Under the pieces are notes generated by a model. That model was not told the origin of the DNA. It saw only the letters and a program-made list of their open reading frames with translations, and searched no databases. Both the position numbers and the translations under genes were made by a program. A stretch of 64,000 nucleotides of DNA from Gammaproteobacteria bacterium (lineage in GTDB: Bacteria > Pseudomonadota > Gammaproteobacteria > Ga0077554 > Ga007554). Position 1 is the stretch's first letter. Each line of letters starts with the position of its first letter. Location of the stretch: assembly GCA_021731145.1 (NCBI GenBank), contig JAKFXX010000008.1, positions 1-64,000 of the forward strand. Direction: 5' to 3'. This document shows, in pieces, positions 39,882-47,942 of the stretch.

Positions 39882-42739
39882 CCGTTTTGCCGGAAACAAA
39901 ACGGGACAGCCAAAGGCTGCCCGAAGGACACGGATGTGCGAGTGCCGGTCGCTTCCGGCATCCTGCCTCTGGCGACACTTGTGCATCCCTGCACGTCGCA
40001 GGCGCAGGCGCAGGCGACGGCATGGATGCCGGAGGTAGAGCAACGCAGGGAGCAGTTGCCGGATGCGCAGGAGCGGCCGAAGGACGAGGGCCATGGAAGG
40101 ATCACGTCACCAAGCTGCGCGCGGTTGCCGCGATGCTGCTGTGTGCGGGTGCGCTGCTGCTGGGTGCCGTGAGCGCCCAGGCCGAGCGTGTGGCCGACAT
40201 ACGTAATACCAAGCATAATTTCTCGTCGACGGTGATACCGGTATTGCCGGAAGGCGTCACGCGCGATGCCTTTGCCACCAATGAGTCCCAGATCTGCGCT
40301 TTCTGCCATACTCCTCATGGCGCCACTCTTGCCCCCAGGACTCCACTGTGGAACCGCAAACTGTCAGGGGCGACCTATATTCCGTATACCTCATCATCCA
40401 TGGACGCGACCGATATCGGCCAGCCGACCGGCAAGTCCAAGTTGTGCCTCTCCTGCCACGACGGCACATTGGCGCTGGGTTCGGTCAATGTGTTGAATCG
40501 TGTTGAAAGACCGATCATTGACTTTACCGGCCCCGGCGTTGGACGGGACGACAAAATTCCCGAGGGACGTGGACGGCATACCGGCTACACGCGTCTGCTG
40601 GGCACGGATCTGACCAATGACCATCCTATCTCGTTCACCTACGACAGCGCCCAGGCGGCACGCGATGGTGAGCTGTATGATCCGGCGATGGTGGCGCACC
40701 TCGGCACCCGCACGCCGGGTGTCAAGCCCACCCTGCCGCTGGAGGACAACAAGGTCGAGTGCGTGAGTTGTCATGACCCGCATCTGCGCGATACGTCCGG
40801 CGACAACATCAAGTTCCTGCGTGTCAACCGCCTCCAGCAACAGCCGCCGACTGACAAGCGCTTCAACGAAAAGAGCGACATCATCTGCCTGGGTTGCCAC
40901 GACAAGGCGGGTTGGGTGGGTTCTGCCCATGCCCATCCTGCTGTGGCCAATGAGCGTTATGCGGATGCGGCGGGCAAGTTGCGTGATTTCCCCAGAAATC
41001 TGCCGGTATGGCAGGCGGCGTGCCTGAACTGTCACGACCCGCATACCGTGCAGGGGTCGCGTCGCCTGCTGCGTGAAGGTACGGATGGACCGACGATGGT
41101 GGGTGTGGATGGCGCCAAATTCAAGCAGGGCGGCAACCCGGCTATCGAAGAAACCTGCTATGCCTGTCATTCCACGGATGGCGGTACCCTGCAGGGGCAG
41201 GGGGTGAAACCGGGTTTCGAGGTGCCGGATATCAAAACCGATTTCACCACCATGGCGCGTCATATGCCGATTTCCAGCCGCGATCAGCCTGCCGGGCGCG
41301 AAAGGCATGATATCGGCTCTGGCACCGATGCGCAGGCTAATGGCCCTGGTGGGGGCAAGGATTTCTTCGAATCCCCAGCCAACTTGGGTAAGGCGAGTGC
41401 TGTGAACAAGAAGGGCGAGGTGGGTGGCCTGCAAAATCGTCACGCGGAATGCACGGACTGCCATAATCCGCACCGCGTGACCAAAAACCGTATTTTCAAC
41501 GCCGACACGTCAATTCCCGATACGGAGGGTACGCATAATCACACGGCGGCGCAGATCGCCAATAACCCTGAGCGTCACCACACCAATATTGCCTCGGGTG
41601 TGCTGCGCGGCATCACCGGCGTGGAGCCGGGCGGCTGGCCGAGCACCGCATTTGGCAGCGAACCTACAACTTTCGTGGTCAAGCGCGGTGATCCCGGCGT
41701 GGGCGGCAGCACCGATGTAAACGCACCGTATGTGACGCGCGAATATCAGGTGTGCATGAAGTGTCACTCCAATTACGGTTTCGACAAGCCACCCATGCTG
41801 GGGTCTTTTGCCGGGGGGACTCCGCCGGGGACCAATGCGATGATTCAATACACCAACATGGGTATGGAGTACCAGTCACCGGATGACCACAAGGGCGAGG
41901 GTACGTCACCCACTCCCAGCGGGGCGTACAAAGGCCCGGTTGCGGGGCAGGGGTACACAGTGGACTTTCAGACCGATAACCACCGTTCCTGGCATCCGGC
42001 ATTGAAGGATACCGGGCGTACCATTGATGTGAGACGGGTGGACAGCCCGAATATCTGGCGCGAACCTTTCAATGCAGGCGTAGGCATACAGACCATGTAT
42101 TGCACCGATTGCCATGGCTCAACCACGGCTCCGGGTACTACGGTGCCCGATGGTGGTGAGCAGGGCAATGTGTGGGGGCCGCATGGCTCCAACAGCGACT
42201 TCCTCTTGAAAGGCCCCTGGGATGATCAGACCGGCGAAAACAAGCAGGATCACCTGTGTTTCAAGTGCCACAACTATGATTATTACGGCAAAAAATTCCC
42301 GCTGGGGCCGATCCAGGACAGTCAGGTGCTCAAGAGCGGTTTTGCCAGAAACCCAAATGATGCGTCAGGTTTCGGCTGCCTGGCTGCCCAGCGCGCCAAT
42401 CTGCACACTGGTCATGCGCAGGTGGTACAGAATTTCCGTTGTACATATTGCCATGTCGCCGTGCCGCATGGCTGGAAGAACAAGAACTTCCTGGTCAACC
42501 TGAATGATGTTGGTTTGGAAGCAGGCCTGCCGGCAGGCACCCAAATGCGCAACAACACCACGGCGCGTTTTTACAATGGGCCTTATTACAACGGCTCCGT
42601 GCTAAAGGTGGTGAATTTCAGGCGCAGTGGTGAGTGGACGCCACAAAACTGTGGGTCTGCGGGTATGCCTGGCAATGGCGCGCGCGGGATCAGTTGGATG
42701 AACGGTAGTGGCGGTGAGACGTGTAGCAACTTGCCATGA
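39878..42739 (+). CDS. exported 11-haem c-type cytochrome
   Basis: A 953-aa protein with eleven CxxCH sites: CAFCH, CLSCH, CVSCH, CLGCH, CLNCH, CYACH, CTDCH, CMKCH, CTDCH, CFKCH and CTYCH. The mature part starts VADIRNTKHNFSS and has ICAFCHTPHGAT with PLWNRKL, matching the tetrahaem protein at 29928. The signal peptide (AVAAMLLCAGALLLGAVSAQA) is preceded by about 80 residues encoded by an inserted repeat (39930-40076). No other suitable start with a charged n-region is seen nearer than the ATG at 39878, which has GGGGGAGGGG upstream. Likely secreted or surface-exposed terminal electron carrier, possibly filament-forming (inference). Confidence 0.88.
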   Translation: MTVLPETKRDSQRLPEGHGCASAGRFRHPASGDTCASLHVAGAGAGDGMDAGGRATQGAVAGCAGAAEGRGPWKDHVTKLRAVAAMLLCAGALLLGAVSAQAERVADIRNTKHNFSSTVIPVLPEGVTRDAFATNESQICAFCHTPHGATLAPRTPLWNRKLSGATYIPYTSSSMDATDIGQPTGKSKLCLSCHDGTLALGSVNVLNRVERPIIDFTGPGVGRDDKIPEGRGRHTGYTRLLGTDLTNDHPISFTYDSAQAARDGELYDPAMVAHLGTRTPGVKPTLPLEDNKVECVSCHDPHLRDTSGDNIKFLRVNRLQQQPPTDKRFNEKSDIICLGCHDKAGWVGSAHAHPAVANERYADAAGKLRDFPRNLPVWQAACLNCHDPHTVQGSRRLLREGTDGPTMVGVDGAKFKQGGNPAIEETCYACHSTDGGTLQGQGVKPGFEVPDIKTDFTTMARHMPISSRDQPAGRERHDIGSGTDAQANGPGGGKDFFESPANLGKASAVNKKGEVGGLQNRHAECTDCHNPHRVTKNRIFNADTSIPDTEGTHNHTAAQIANNPERHHTNIASGVLRGITGVEPGGWPSTAFGSEPTTFVVKRGDPGVGGSTDVNAPYVTREYQVCMKCHSNYGFDKPPMLGSFAGGTPPGTNAMIQYTNMGMEYQSPDDHKGEGTSPTPSGAYKGPVAGQGYTVDFQTDNHRSWHPALKDTGRTIDVRRVDSPNIWREPFNAGVGIQTMYCTDCHGSTTAPGTTVPDGGEQGNVWGPHGSNSDFLLKGPWDDQTGENKQDHLCFKCHNYDYYGKKFPLGPIQDSQVLKSGFARNPNDASGFGCLAAQRANLHTGHAQVVQNFRCTYCHVAVPHGWKNKNFLVNLNDVGLEAGLPAGTQMRNNTTARFYNGPYYNGSVLKVVNFRRSGEWTPQNCGSAGMPGNGARGISWMNGSGGETCSNLP
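39930..40076 (+). repeat. in-frame dispersed element, copy B
   Basis: A 147-bp GC-rich segment flanked by the perfect direct repeat CCGAAGGAC (39921-39929 and 40077-40085). The start GGATGTGCGAGTGCCG and the end GGATGCGCAGGAGCGG match copies C and D. GGTAGAGCAACGC and GGAGCAGTTGCCG match copy A. Element plus duplication is 156 bases, a multiple of three. Confidence 0.7.
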
Positions 42740-43878
42740 TTCTCAAGATTCACGCGCTGGGTTCCGTCCGCTTGGCACTGCTGGGTATGGTACTGCTGGC
42801 CATAGGCGCGGCCTTGAGTTACAACAACCCGGTGAGCACCCCGGTGTGGGTTCTGGTGGTGCCCTTGGCGTTTTTGGCGATTAATCTGCTGGCCGCCATC
42901 GCCACCAATCCACGTATCAATCGCCGTGGCGGCTTGTTGGTTTTTCATATCGGCCTGCTTGCCATTATCGTGCTGGCAGGCATCGGACGCCTGACCCATC
43001 TGGATGCGCAACTGGAAATTACCGAGGGTAGCGCGTTTTCCCCCCAGGACTTGACCGAGGTGAACAAGGGGCCGTTTCACTTCGGCGCATTGGATCAAAT
43101 AGCCTTTGTGCAGGGTTCCTATACGGTGGAATATGCTGCAGGGATGGTGCGTGGCCTTACCCACAGCCAGGTGTTGATGCCGGATGAGCGCGGCAGGTTG
43201 GTGACCAAGGTGGTGGGCGATGATCGTCCCCTGGTGCTGGAGGGATACCGCTTCTACACCACATTTAACAAGGGCTTCGCCCCGGTGCTGACGTGGTTGC
43301 CTGATCCGGCAATTGCTCCCGGCATTGCTCTACCTTCGATGCACACGGAGGTGCGAGTGCCGCGGGCGCAGGATGCGCAGGAGCGGCCTGCATCCGTGCA
43401 GTCGGCTGCGCCGGGCGAGGCTATCACGGGTACAGTTCACATGCCCTCTTATCCGCTTTTTGAATATAAACAGGATAGTGCCTGGACGCCGCCAGGCGGC
43501 AAGGAGATCAAGCTCTGGTTACGACTCAAGACCGGATTGCGCGAGGATGCTCCCTGGGTGCTGGACGGTAAAGATGCCAGCGGTGTGCTGGTGGTCAATG
43601 CTGGCGCGCGGCGGGTTGAATTACAGCCGGGAGAGACGGTCCAACTGGAAGGTGGGCGGCTGCGCTTTGAGCGGTTGACAAGCTGGATGGGCTACAAGGT
43701 GTTTTATGATCCCACCCTGCATTGGTTGTTTGTCTCGGCGATGGTGGCGATAATAGGCTTGGGCACACACTTTTGGAGCAGGTTCGGTGTTCGATTGCCG
43801 CACACTCCTGCGCCATCAACAGGGGCGGGCTTGAAAGCCGCCCCTGCATCAGAGATTTCCGGCGGGAGGGGATTATGA
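42736..43878 (+). CDS. ResB-like cytochrome c maturation protein
   Basis: A 380-aa membrane protein of the ResB/Ccs1 family, half of the System II haem lyase. Helices occur at about 10-30, 37-58 and 73-95 (GGLLVFHIGLLAIIVLAGIG), then a large periplasmic domain (LDAQLEITEGSAF, LVLEGYRFYTTFNKGF, ELQPGETVQLEGGRLRF, WMGYKVFYDPTLHWLF) and a final helix (VSAMVAIIGLGTHFW). It is coupled to the 11-haem gene (ATGA overlap) and to resC, suggesting maturation dedicated to this locus. Residues about 196-218 carry a short copy of the dispersed in-frame repeat. Confidence 0.88.
   Translation: MILKIHALGSVRLALLGMVLLAIGAALSYNNPVSTPVWVLVVPLAFLAINLLAAIATNPRINRRGGLLVFHIGLLAIIVLAGIGRLTHLDAQLEITEGSAFSPQDLTEVNKGPFHFGALDQIAFVQGSYTVEYAAGMVRGLTHSQVLMPDERGRLVTKVVGDDRPLVLEGYRFYTTFNKGFAPVLTWLPDPAIAPGIALPSMHTEVRVPRAQDAQERPASVQSAAPGEAITGTVHMPSYPLFEYKQDSAWTPPGGKEIKLWLRLKTGLREDAPWVLDGKDASGVLVVNAGARRVELQPGETVQLEGGRLRFERLTSWMGYKVFYDPTLHWLFVSAMVAIIGLGTHFWSRFGVRLPHTPAPSTGAGLKAAPASEISGGRGL
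43322..43388 (+). repeat. in-frame dispersed element, copy C
   Basis: A 67-bp segment in the ResB-like gene. TCGATGCACACGGAGGTGCG leads into AGTGCCGC and ends GGATGCGCAGGAGCGGCC. The first 13 bases (GCATTGCTCTACC) are an inverted version of the GGTAGAGCAACGC motif of copies A and B. Confidence 0.6.
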
Positions 43879-44750
43879 GTGACGCCATTGAAAATTTCAT
43901 CGGCCCAGCCACGGAGCTTCCCTGGCTATGGGCCGGTCTTGCTGCCTATGCGCTGGCCACCTTCATTGCCGTAGTGGGGGTGATCAGAACGCAAGGGCGG
44001 GCGGTTGGCGCAATGGCGGTGAGCCGTTCGCATGAAAAGCTGGTGTTGATGATTGTGGCGACGGGCGTGGCGTTGATCGCCATAGCGCTGGCGGAGCGCT
44101 GGGTGCGCATCGGGCATGGCCCGTTCGTCAATCTGTTCGAACTGTTGATGAGCCAATTGTTCAGTCTGGGGTTGGTGTTTACGCTCGTTTATTGGCGCAT
44201 GCCGGTATTGCGGCCCAGTGCCGTGGTGGCGCTGCCGCTGATGGGGGTGCTGGGGGGTTGGGTGTTGGCCTTGCAGCCTATTGATACGCCGTTGCCTCCC
44301 ACCTATCACAATGACTGGTTATGGGCGCATGTGGGGCTGGGCAAGATTTTTCTGGCACTGAGTTTGATGGGCACGGGGCTGGCGGGTGTGATTCTGCTGC
44401 GCCACACCCAGCGCTTTGCCGCGTGGTTCCGCCAGATGCCCGCTGACGAAGTGCTTGATGGTCTGGCGTGGCGTTTTATGCTGCTCGCGTTCATCTTTCA
44501 CAGTTTGATGCTCACTGCAGGCGCGGTATGGGCGCAGGATGCGTGGGGGCGGTATTGGGCGTGGGATGCGCTGGAGACGTCATCGTTTTTGAACTGGCTG
44601 CTGCTCGGCGCAAGCATCCACGCGCGTCTGACATACCGCATTCCAATCCGTGTTGGAGCGATTGCTATCATCGCAGTCTTCATCTTTGCCTTTATTACCT
44701 ATTTCGGTACACCTTTTTACAGCGAAGCCGCGCATAAGGGCGTGATATGA
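43875..44750 (+). CDS. ResC/CcsA-like cytochrome c maturation protein
   Basis: A 291-aa integral membrane protein with about eight helices. The haem-handling tryptophan-rich motif is seen as AWGRYWAWDALETSSFLNWL, with conserved histidines in WLWAHVGLGKIFL and LAFIFHSLMLTAG. With the ResB-like partner it would export haem and attach it to CxxCH sites. The ATG at 43875 follows GGCGGGAGGGG; the ORF is open further upstream but overlaps resB heavily. It overlaps the next gene by four bases. It is distinct from the YpjD-like CcsA homologue at 13444. Confidence 0.9.
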   Translation: MSDAIENFIGPATELPWLWAGLAAYALATFIAVVGVIRTQGRAVGAMAVSRSHEKLVLMIVATGVALIAIALAERWVRIGHGPFVNLFELLMSQLFSLGLVFTLVYWRMPVLRPSAVVALPLMGVLGGWVLALQPIDTPLPPTYHNDWLWAHVGLGKIFLALSLMGTGLAGVILLRHTQRFAAWFRQMPADEVLDGLAWRFMLLAFIFHSLMLTAGAVWAQDAWGRYWAWDALETSSFLNWLLLGASIHARLTYRIPIRVGAIAIIAVFIFAFITYFGTPFYSEAAHKGVI

Positions 44751-45457
44751 ATTCTGTTGCCGTTGAACGTGATTCGGTTGAAATCACGACATCCCTTGTC
44801 TCACTGCTGCTGGTGATGGGGATGGTGGCCCTTATTGCGGGTGTGACACGCAATCCCTCCTTTGTGCCACCAGCGAAAATAAGCGAGACGCAAGTAGTTG
44901 CCGATCCCAAAAAAGATCCGCAGCTGCACGCAAAGCAGGCGCGCATGGCGCAGATCAAGACGCGCTTCGAGCAGGCGGTGGTGATGTTGCATGCAAAGCA
45001 GTATGAACACGCCGCCACTGCCTTGCACCGTGTCCTGGAGCTTTCACCCAATCTGGTCGATGCCCATGTCAATATGGGTTTTGCCTTGTTCGGGCTGAAG
45101 CGTTACAAGGAGGCCGAGAGCTTTTTCAACACGGCGACCAATTTGCGCCCCTATCAGGCCAATGCCTATTGGGGCCTTGCCGTTACCCTGGAGGAAATGG
45201 GTGACCTGCGGGGCGCGCTGGGAGCGATGCGTACCTATATCCATCTTTCTCCCCCTGAAGATCCGCTGGTGCGCAAGGCGCGTGCAGCACTGGGAGAGTG
45301 GGAATACGCGCTGGCGCGTGGGCCATTGCCCAGGGATGAAGCCGACTTCCTCGCCAGAAAAGGCAAGGAATGGACTGATCGCAACAGCCCTGCGGTGGAC
45401 ATGCCGGAGCAAAAGCAGCAAGAGGGTGCGGCGATCCGGGTGACGCCGGTGCGGTGA
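44747..45457 (+). CDS. membrane-anchored TPR protein of the cytochrome locus
   Basis: A 236-aa protein with one N-terminal helix (SLLLVMGMVALIAGVT) and a periplasmic region containing three TPR-like repeats (about 70-185: AVVMLHAKQYEHAATALHRV, DAHVNMGFALFGLKRYKEA, NAYWGLAVTLEEMGDLRGAL). Its place after ResB/ResC recalls TPR proteins such as CcmH/NrfG that present apocytochromes to the haem lyase, so an apocytochrome chaperone role is plausible (inference). Confidence 0.82.
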   Translation: MNSVAVERDSVEITTSLVSLLLVMGMVALIAGVTRNPSFVPPAKISETQVVADPKKDPQLHAKQARMAQIKTRFEQAVVMLHAKQYEHAATALHRVLELSPNLVDAHVNMGFALFGLKRYKEAESFFNTATNLRPYQANAYWGLAVTLEEMGDLRGALGAMRTYIHLSPPEDPLVRKARAALGEWEYALARGPLPRDEADFLARKGKEWTDRNSPAVDMPEQKQQEGAAIRVTPVR

Positions 45458-45472
45458 TGTTCTTTTTTAATA

Positions 45473-45630
45473 GGCCTCCGCACACATTCTCAGGTGAGTA
45501 TCACACTACTCCACCTCCCCCTTTGAAAAAGGGGGATCGAGGGGGATTTTATATCCGGCGCGTCTGAATCCCCCCTGCCCCCCTTTTTCAAAGGGGGGAG
45601 CTCTCACTACCTGATAATGGTGTAGAGGAA
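45473..45630. mobile_element. long relative of the 98-bp palindromic element
   Basis: The 233-base gap downstream of the TPR gene is mostly this imperfect palindrome. It runs from GGCCTCCGCACACATTCTCA to CTACCTGATAATGGTGTAGA and has inner CCCCCTTTGAAAAAGGGGG and CCCCCCTTTTTCAAAGGGGG units. The left end is very similar to the complement of the right end of the 25711-25808 element. No ORF. Confidence 0.6.
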
Positions 45631-45690
45631 TTTTTAAATAATAAAACGCGTGTTTCACGAACAAATCATCTTAAGTCGAGAAAGCAAAAA

Positions 45691-46998
45691 ATGAGCGAAA
45701 AATTATCTGCCGTTTCTGGTGATGTCAGTTGGTCGTTGGTGTGTTATGCCGGCGATGAGCAAATCGGCGCGGTATTGGTTATCAGGCATGATGGCGTGAC
45801 AGGAAAAACAACGGTAAAAACGTTGGACACAGAAACATCTGGTGACTCTGGCTCCCGGCCTGTTTTTATTAACACTACCCAGGACGGTCAGGCGGCGATG
45901 CTTGATCCCGTGAGCAAGCGGATTTATGTCCAGAATACATTCCCGGCCATGGCCCGGCCTGATCACATGTATCGTGATGTCGACAAGGCACAGCTTTGGC
46001 TGGGCAACGATGGTGACAAAGACACGGGTAATGATGCGCTCAATTGTGGTGAGAATGGTTCATCCGTCACGGTGATCCAGAATGACATTCAGGCAGGCAA
46101 GCAGGATGTGCCTGCCAAGGTGCTGAAGACGCTTTGCGTGGGTCGCGGTCATCACGTGACAACGTTTACCTTTCCCACCAGCACGGCACCCGCAACGCCG
46201 CTGCGTGCATTTGTCAGTAACCTGATGGACGGCACGATATCCGTGGTGGGTAATGATCCCGCCGATGCTGCCACATATCTCAAGGTGATTGCCACCATCA
46301 ACCTGTGCGAACCGGCGCGGGAAAAGAATGGCATCACCGGCGTACCGAACAACGCCGCGCCGCACGGCATGGTATTTTCACCGCTGACCGGCAAGGTCTA
46401 CAACATGAATAACGGCTATGGCACTATCGCGGTGATTGACCCGCTGACCCATAGCGTCGAGGATTCGATTTACGTCGGCACCAGCACCAATGCACTGCTA
46501 AGCCCGGACGGTCGATTCATCGTCTGCAAGGGCGCAGACCGCAAGAGTGATGAGAATCATGTGACCGGCAAAATCACCGTGCTGGATGTGGTGACCAAAG
46601 CCGTGTCCGAGACGCTGGATTTGAACGATGTCTATCCGAGTGTCTACCGCTTCTCCGCCGACGGCAAGAAGCTCTATTTGACCACCGCCTCCACCGGCAA
46701 CAAGACGCAGAAGGCCAACCTGAAAATGAACGCGCTGCTGGTATTCGACAGTTCCGCGCTGCCGATGCTGCGGCTGAGCAAGGAAGTCATCGTCGGCGTG
46801 GCCGACTGCGGGCGGCGCCCCATCGCGTTTCTGGAGCAGGATGGTGTGTTCACGCGCACGTTTGTCTCTAATCCCACCGAAGGCACCCTATCCGTCCTGG
46901 ACGGCGATGAGCAGGTGCTGGAAACAGTGACCGTCTCAGCTCAGCCGGTGCCAGCCCTGCATTTCTATAGCGATGAGGGAAGATTGCTCGGGGCGTGA
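45691..46998 (+). CDS. YVTN-type beta-propeller protein without signal peptide
   Basis: A 435-aa protein with repeated propeller blades (MLDPVSKRIYVQNTFP, AFVSNLMDGTISVVGND, MVFSPLTGKVYNMNNGYG, FVSNPTEGTLSVLDGDEQV), resembling YncE/surface-layer YVTN proteins. Unlike those, the N-terminus (MSEKLSAVSGDVSWSLVCYA) is not a signal peptide, so it would stay in the cytoplasm unless exported otherwise. A conserved-looking VGRGHHVTTF and several cysteines might bind metal (inference). Function not recognised. It follows the cytochrome genes after a repeat element and may be a separate unit. Confidence 0.75.
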   Translation: MSEKLSAVSGDVSWSLVCYAGDEQIGAVLVIRHDGVTGKTTVKTLDTETSGDSGSRPVFINTTQDGQAAMLDPVSKRIYVQNTFPAMARPDHMYRDVDKAQLWLGNDGDKDTGNDALNCGENGSSVTVIQNDIQAGKQDVPAKVLKTLCVGRGHHVTTFTFPTSTAPATPLRAFVSNLMDGTISVVGNDPADAATYLKVIATINLCEPAREKNGITGVPNNAAPHGMVFSPLTGKVYNMNNGYGTIAVIDPLTHSVEDSIYVGTSTNALLSPDGRFIVCKGADRKSDENHVTGKITVLDVVTKAVSETLDLNDVYPSVYRFSADGKKLYLTTASTGNKTQKANLKMNALLVFDSSALPMLRLSKEVIVGVADCGRRPIAFLEQDGVFTRTFVSNPTEGTLSVLDGDEQVLETVTVSAQPVPALHFYSDEGRLLGA

Positions 46999-47168
46999 TG
47001 TTTAGCTGCACGCCGAAGTGCCGATAACCTCGTTGTCTTTCAAGAAATTCTTCTCACTCAATCAGGCGGTGGCGAGGGGTGTTCGAATCACCCGCTTTCT
47101 TGCCACTCCCCTTGCGGGGAGAAGTAGTCCATCCTTTCCACCGATAAATTATTAAGGCGTCCTGCGGG

Positions 47169-47942
47169 ATGTTTAAAAAGCTGCGGATTGCGTTTCTGCT
47201 TGTACTGCTGTTGTTCGTTGCCGGGAATACCTGGCTGAACAAGGCGCGCACCACAAAATGGGATCGGCCATTATGGGTGGTGGTTTATCCGATCAATGGC
47301 GATGCGAGTGCCGCATCGTCCCGTTACATCCGTCAGCTGCGCCAGGACACCTTTCAATCTATTGAAGAATTCATGGGGCGCGAGGCGGCGCGCTATTCTT
47401 TAAAAATCGCAAATCCCGTCACCATAAAATTGGCACCAGAAGTTACCGTCTTGCCGCCTCAGCCACCGCGTAACGGCAATATGCTTGGTATCATGTGGTG
47501 GAGCCTGAAAATGCGCTACTGGGCGTTTCGCGCCGATAACTATGACGGCGCTACGCCGGATATCCGCATGTTCGTGGTGTATTACGACCCCGCTACCCAC
47601 GACGTTCTTAATCATTCTTTTGGTCTGGAGAAGGCCTTGGTCGGCGTGGTGAACGCCTATGCTGATGACAAAATGGCGCCGAGAAATAACGTGGTTATCG
47701 CCCATGAATTTCTGCATACCGTGGGCGCCACGGACAAATACGATATAGCCACCAACCAGCCGGTTTTTCCCGATGGCTATGCCGCCCCGGATCAACAACC
47801 GCGCTTTCCGCAGAAAGATGCGGAGATTATGGGGGGAAGGATTCCGCTGTCGGAGGTGGAAGCTGAAATGCCGCCGAGCCTAAAACGCGCTGTTATTGGC
47901 GGCAAAACCGCCAGAGAGATCAATTGGATTCATGTGGAATAG
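47169..47942 (+). CDS. membrane-anchored putative zinc metallopeptidase (HExxH)
   Basis: A 257-aa protein with one N-terminal helix (IAFLLVLLLFVAGNTWL) and a periplasmic domain. VIAHEFLHTVGATDKYD contains HEFLH, the zincin HExxH motif, with possible further ligands downstream. The conserved WVVVYPINGDAS start suggests a defined family that I do not recognise. A GATGCGAGTGCCGCATC palindrome at about 47302 echoes the dispersed element core. The last 63 bases overlap the convergent lipoprotein gene. Confidence 0.72.
   Translation: MFKKLRIAFLLVLLLFVAGNTWLNKARTTKWDRPLWVVVYPINGDASAASSRYIRQLRQDTFQSIEEFMGREAARYSLKIANPVTIKLAPEVTVLPPQPPRNGNMLGIMWWSLKMRYWAFRADNYDGATPDIRMFVVYYDPATHDVLNHSFGLEKALVGVVNAYADDKMAPRNNVVIAHEFLHTVGATDKYDIATNQPVFPDGYAAPDQQPRFPQKDAEIMGGRIPLSEVEAEMPPSLKRAVIGGKTAREINWIHVE

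Noticed and set aside
40257-42503. Several long antisense ORFs opposite the 11-haem gene
   Set aside because: They are shadows of a C/G-ending codon pattern; none has a start signal or family motif, whereas the plus frame has eleven haem sites.
47077-47093. A tRNA T-arm look-alike (GGGTG, loop TTCGAAT, CACCC)
   Set aside because: No matching acceptor stem, anticodon arm or CCA-compatible end could be fitted around it, so it is not called a tRNA. A tRNA-fragment attachment site remains only a remote possibility.
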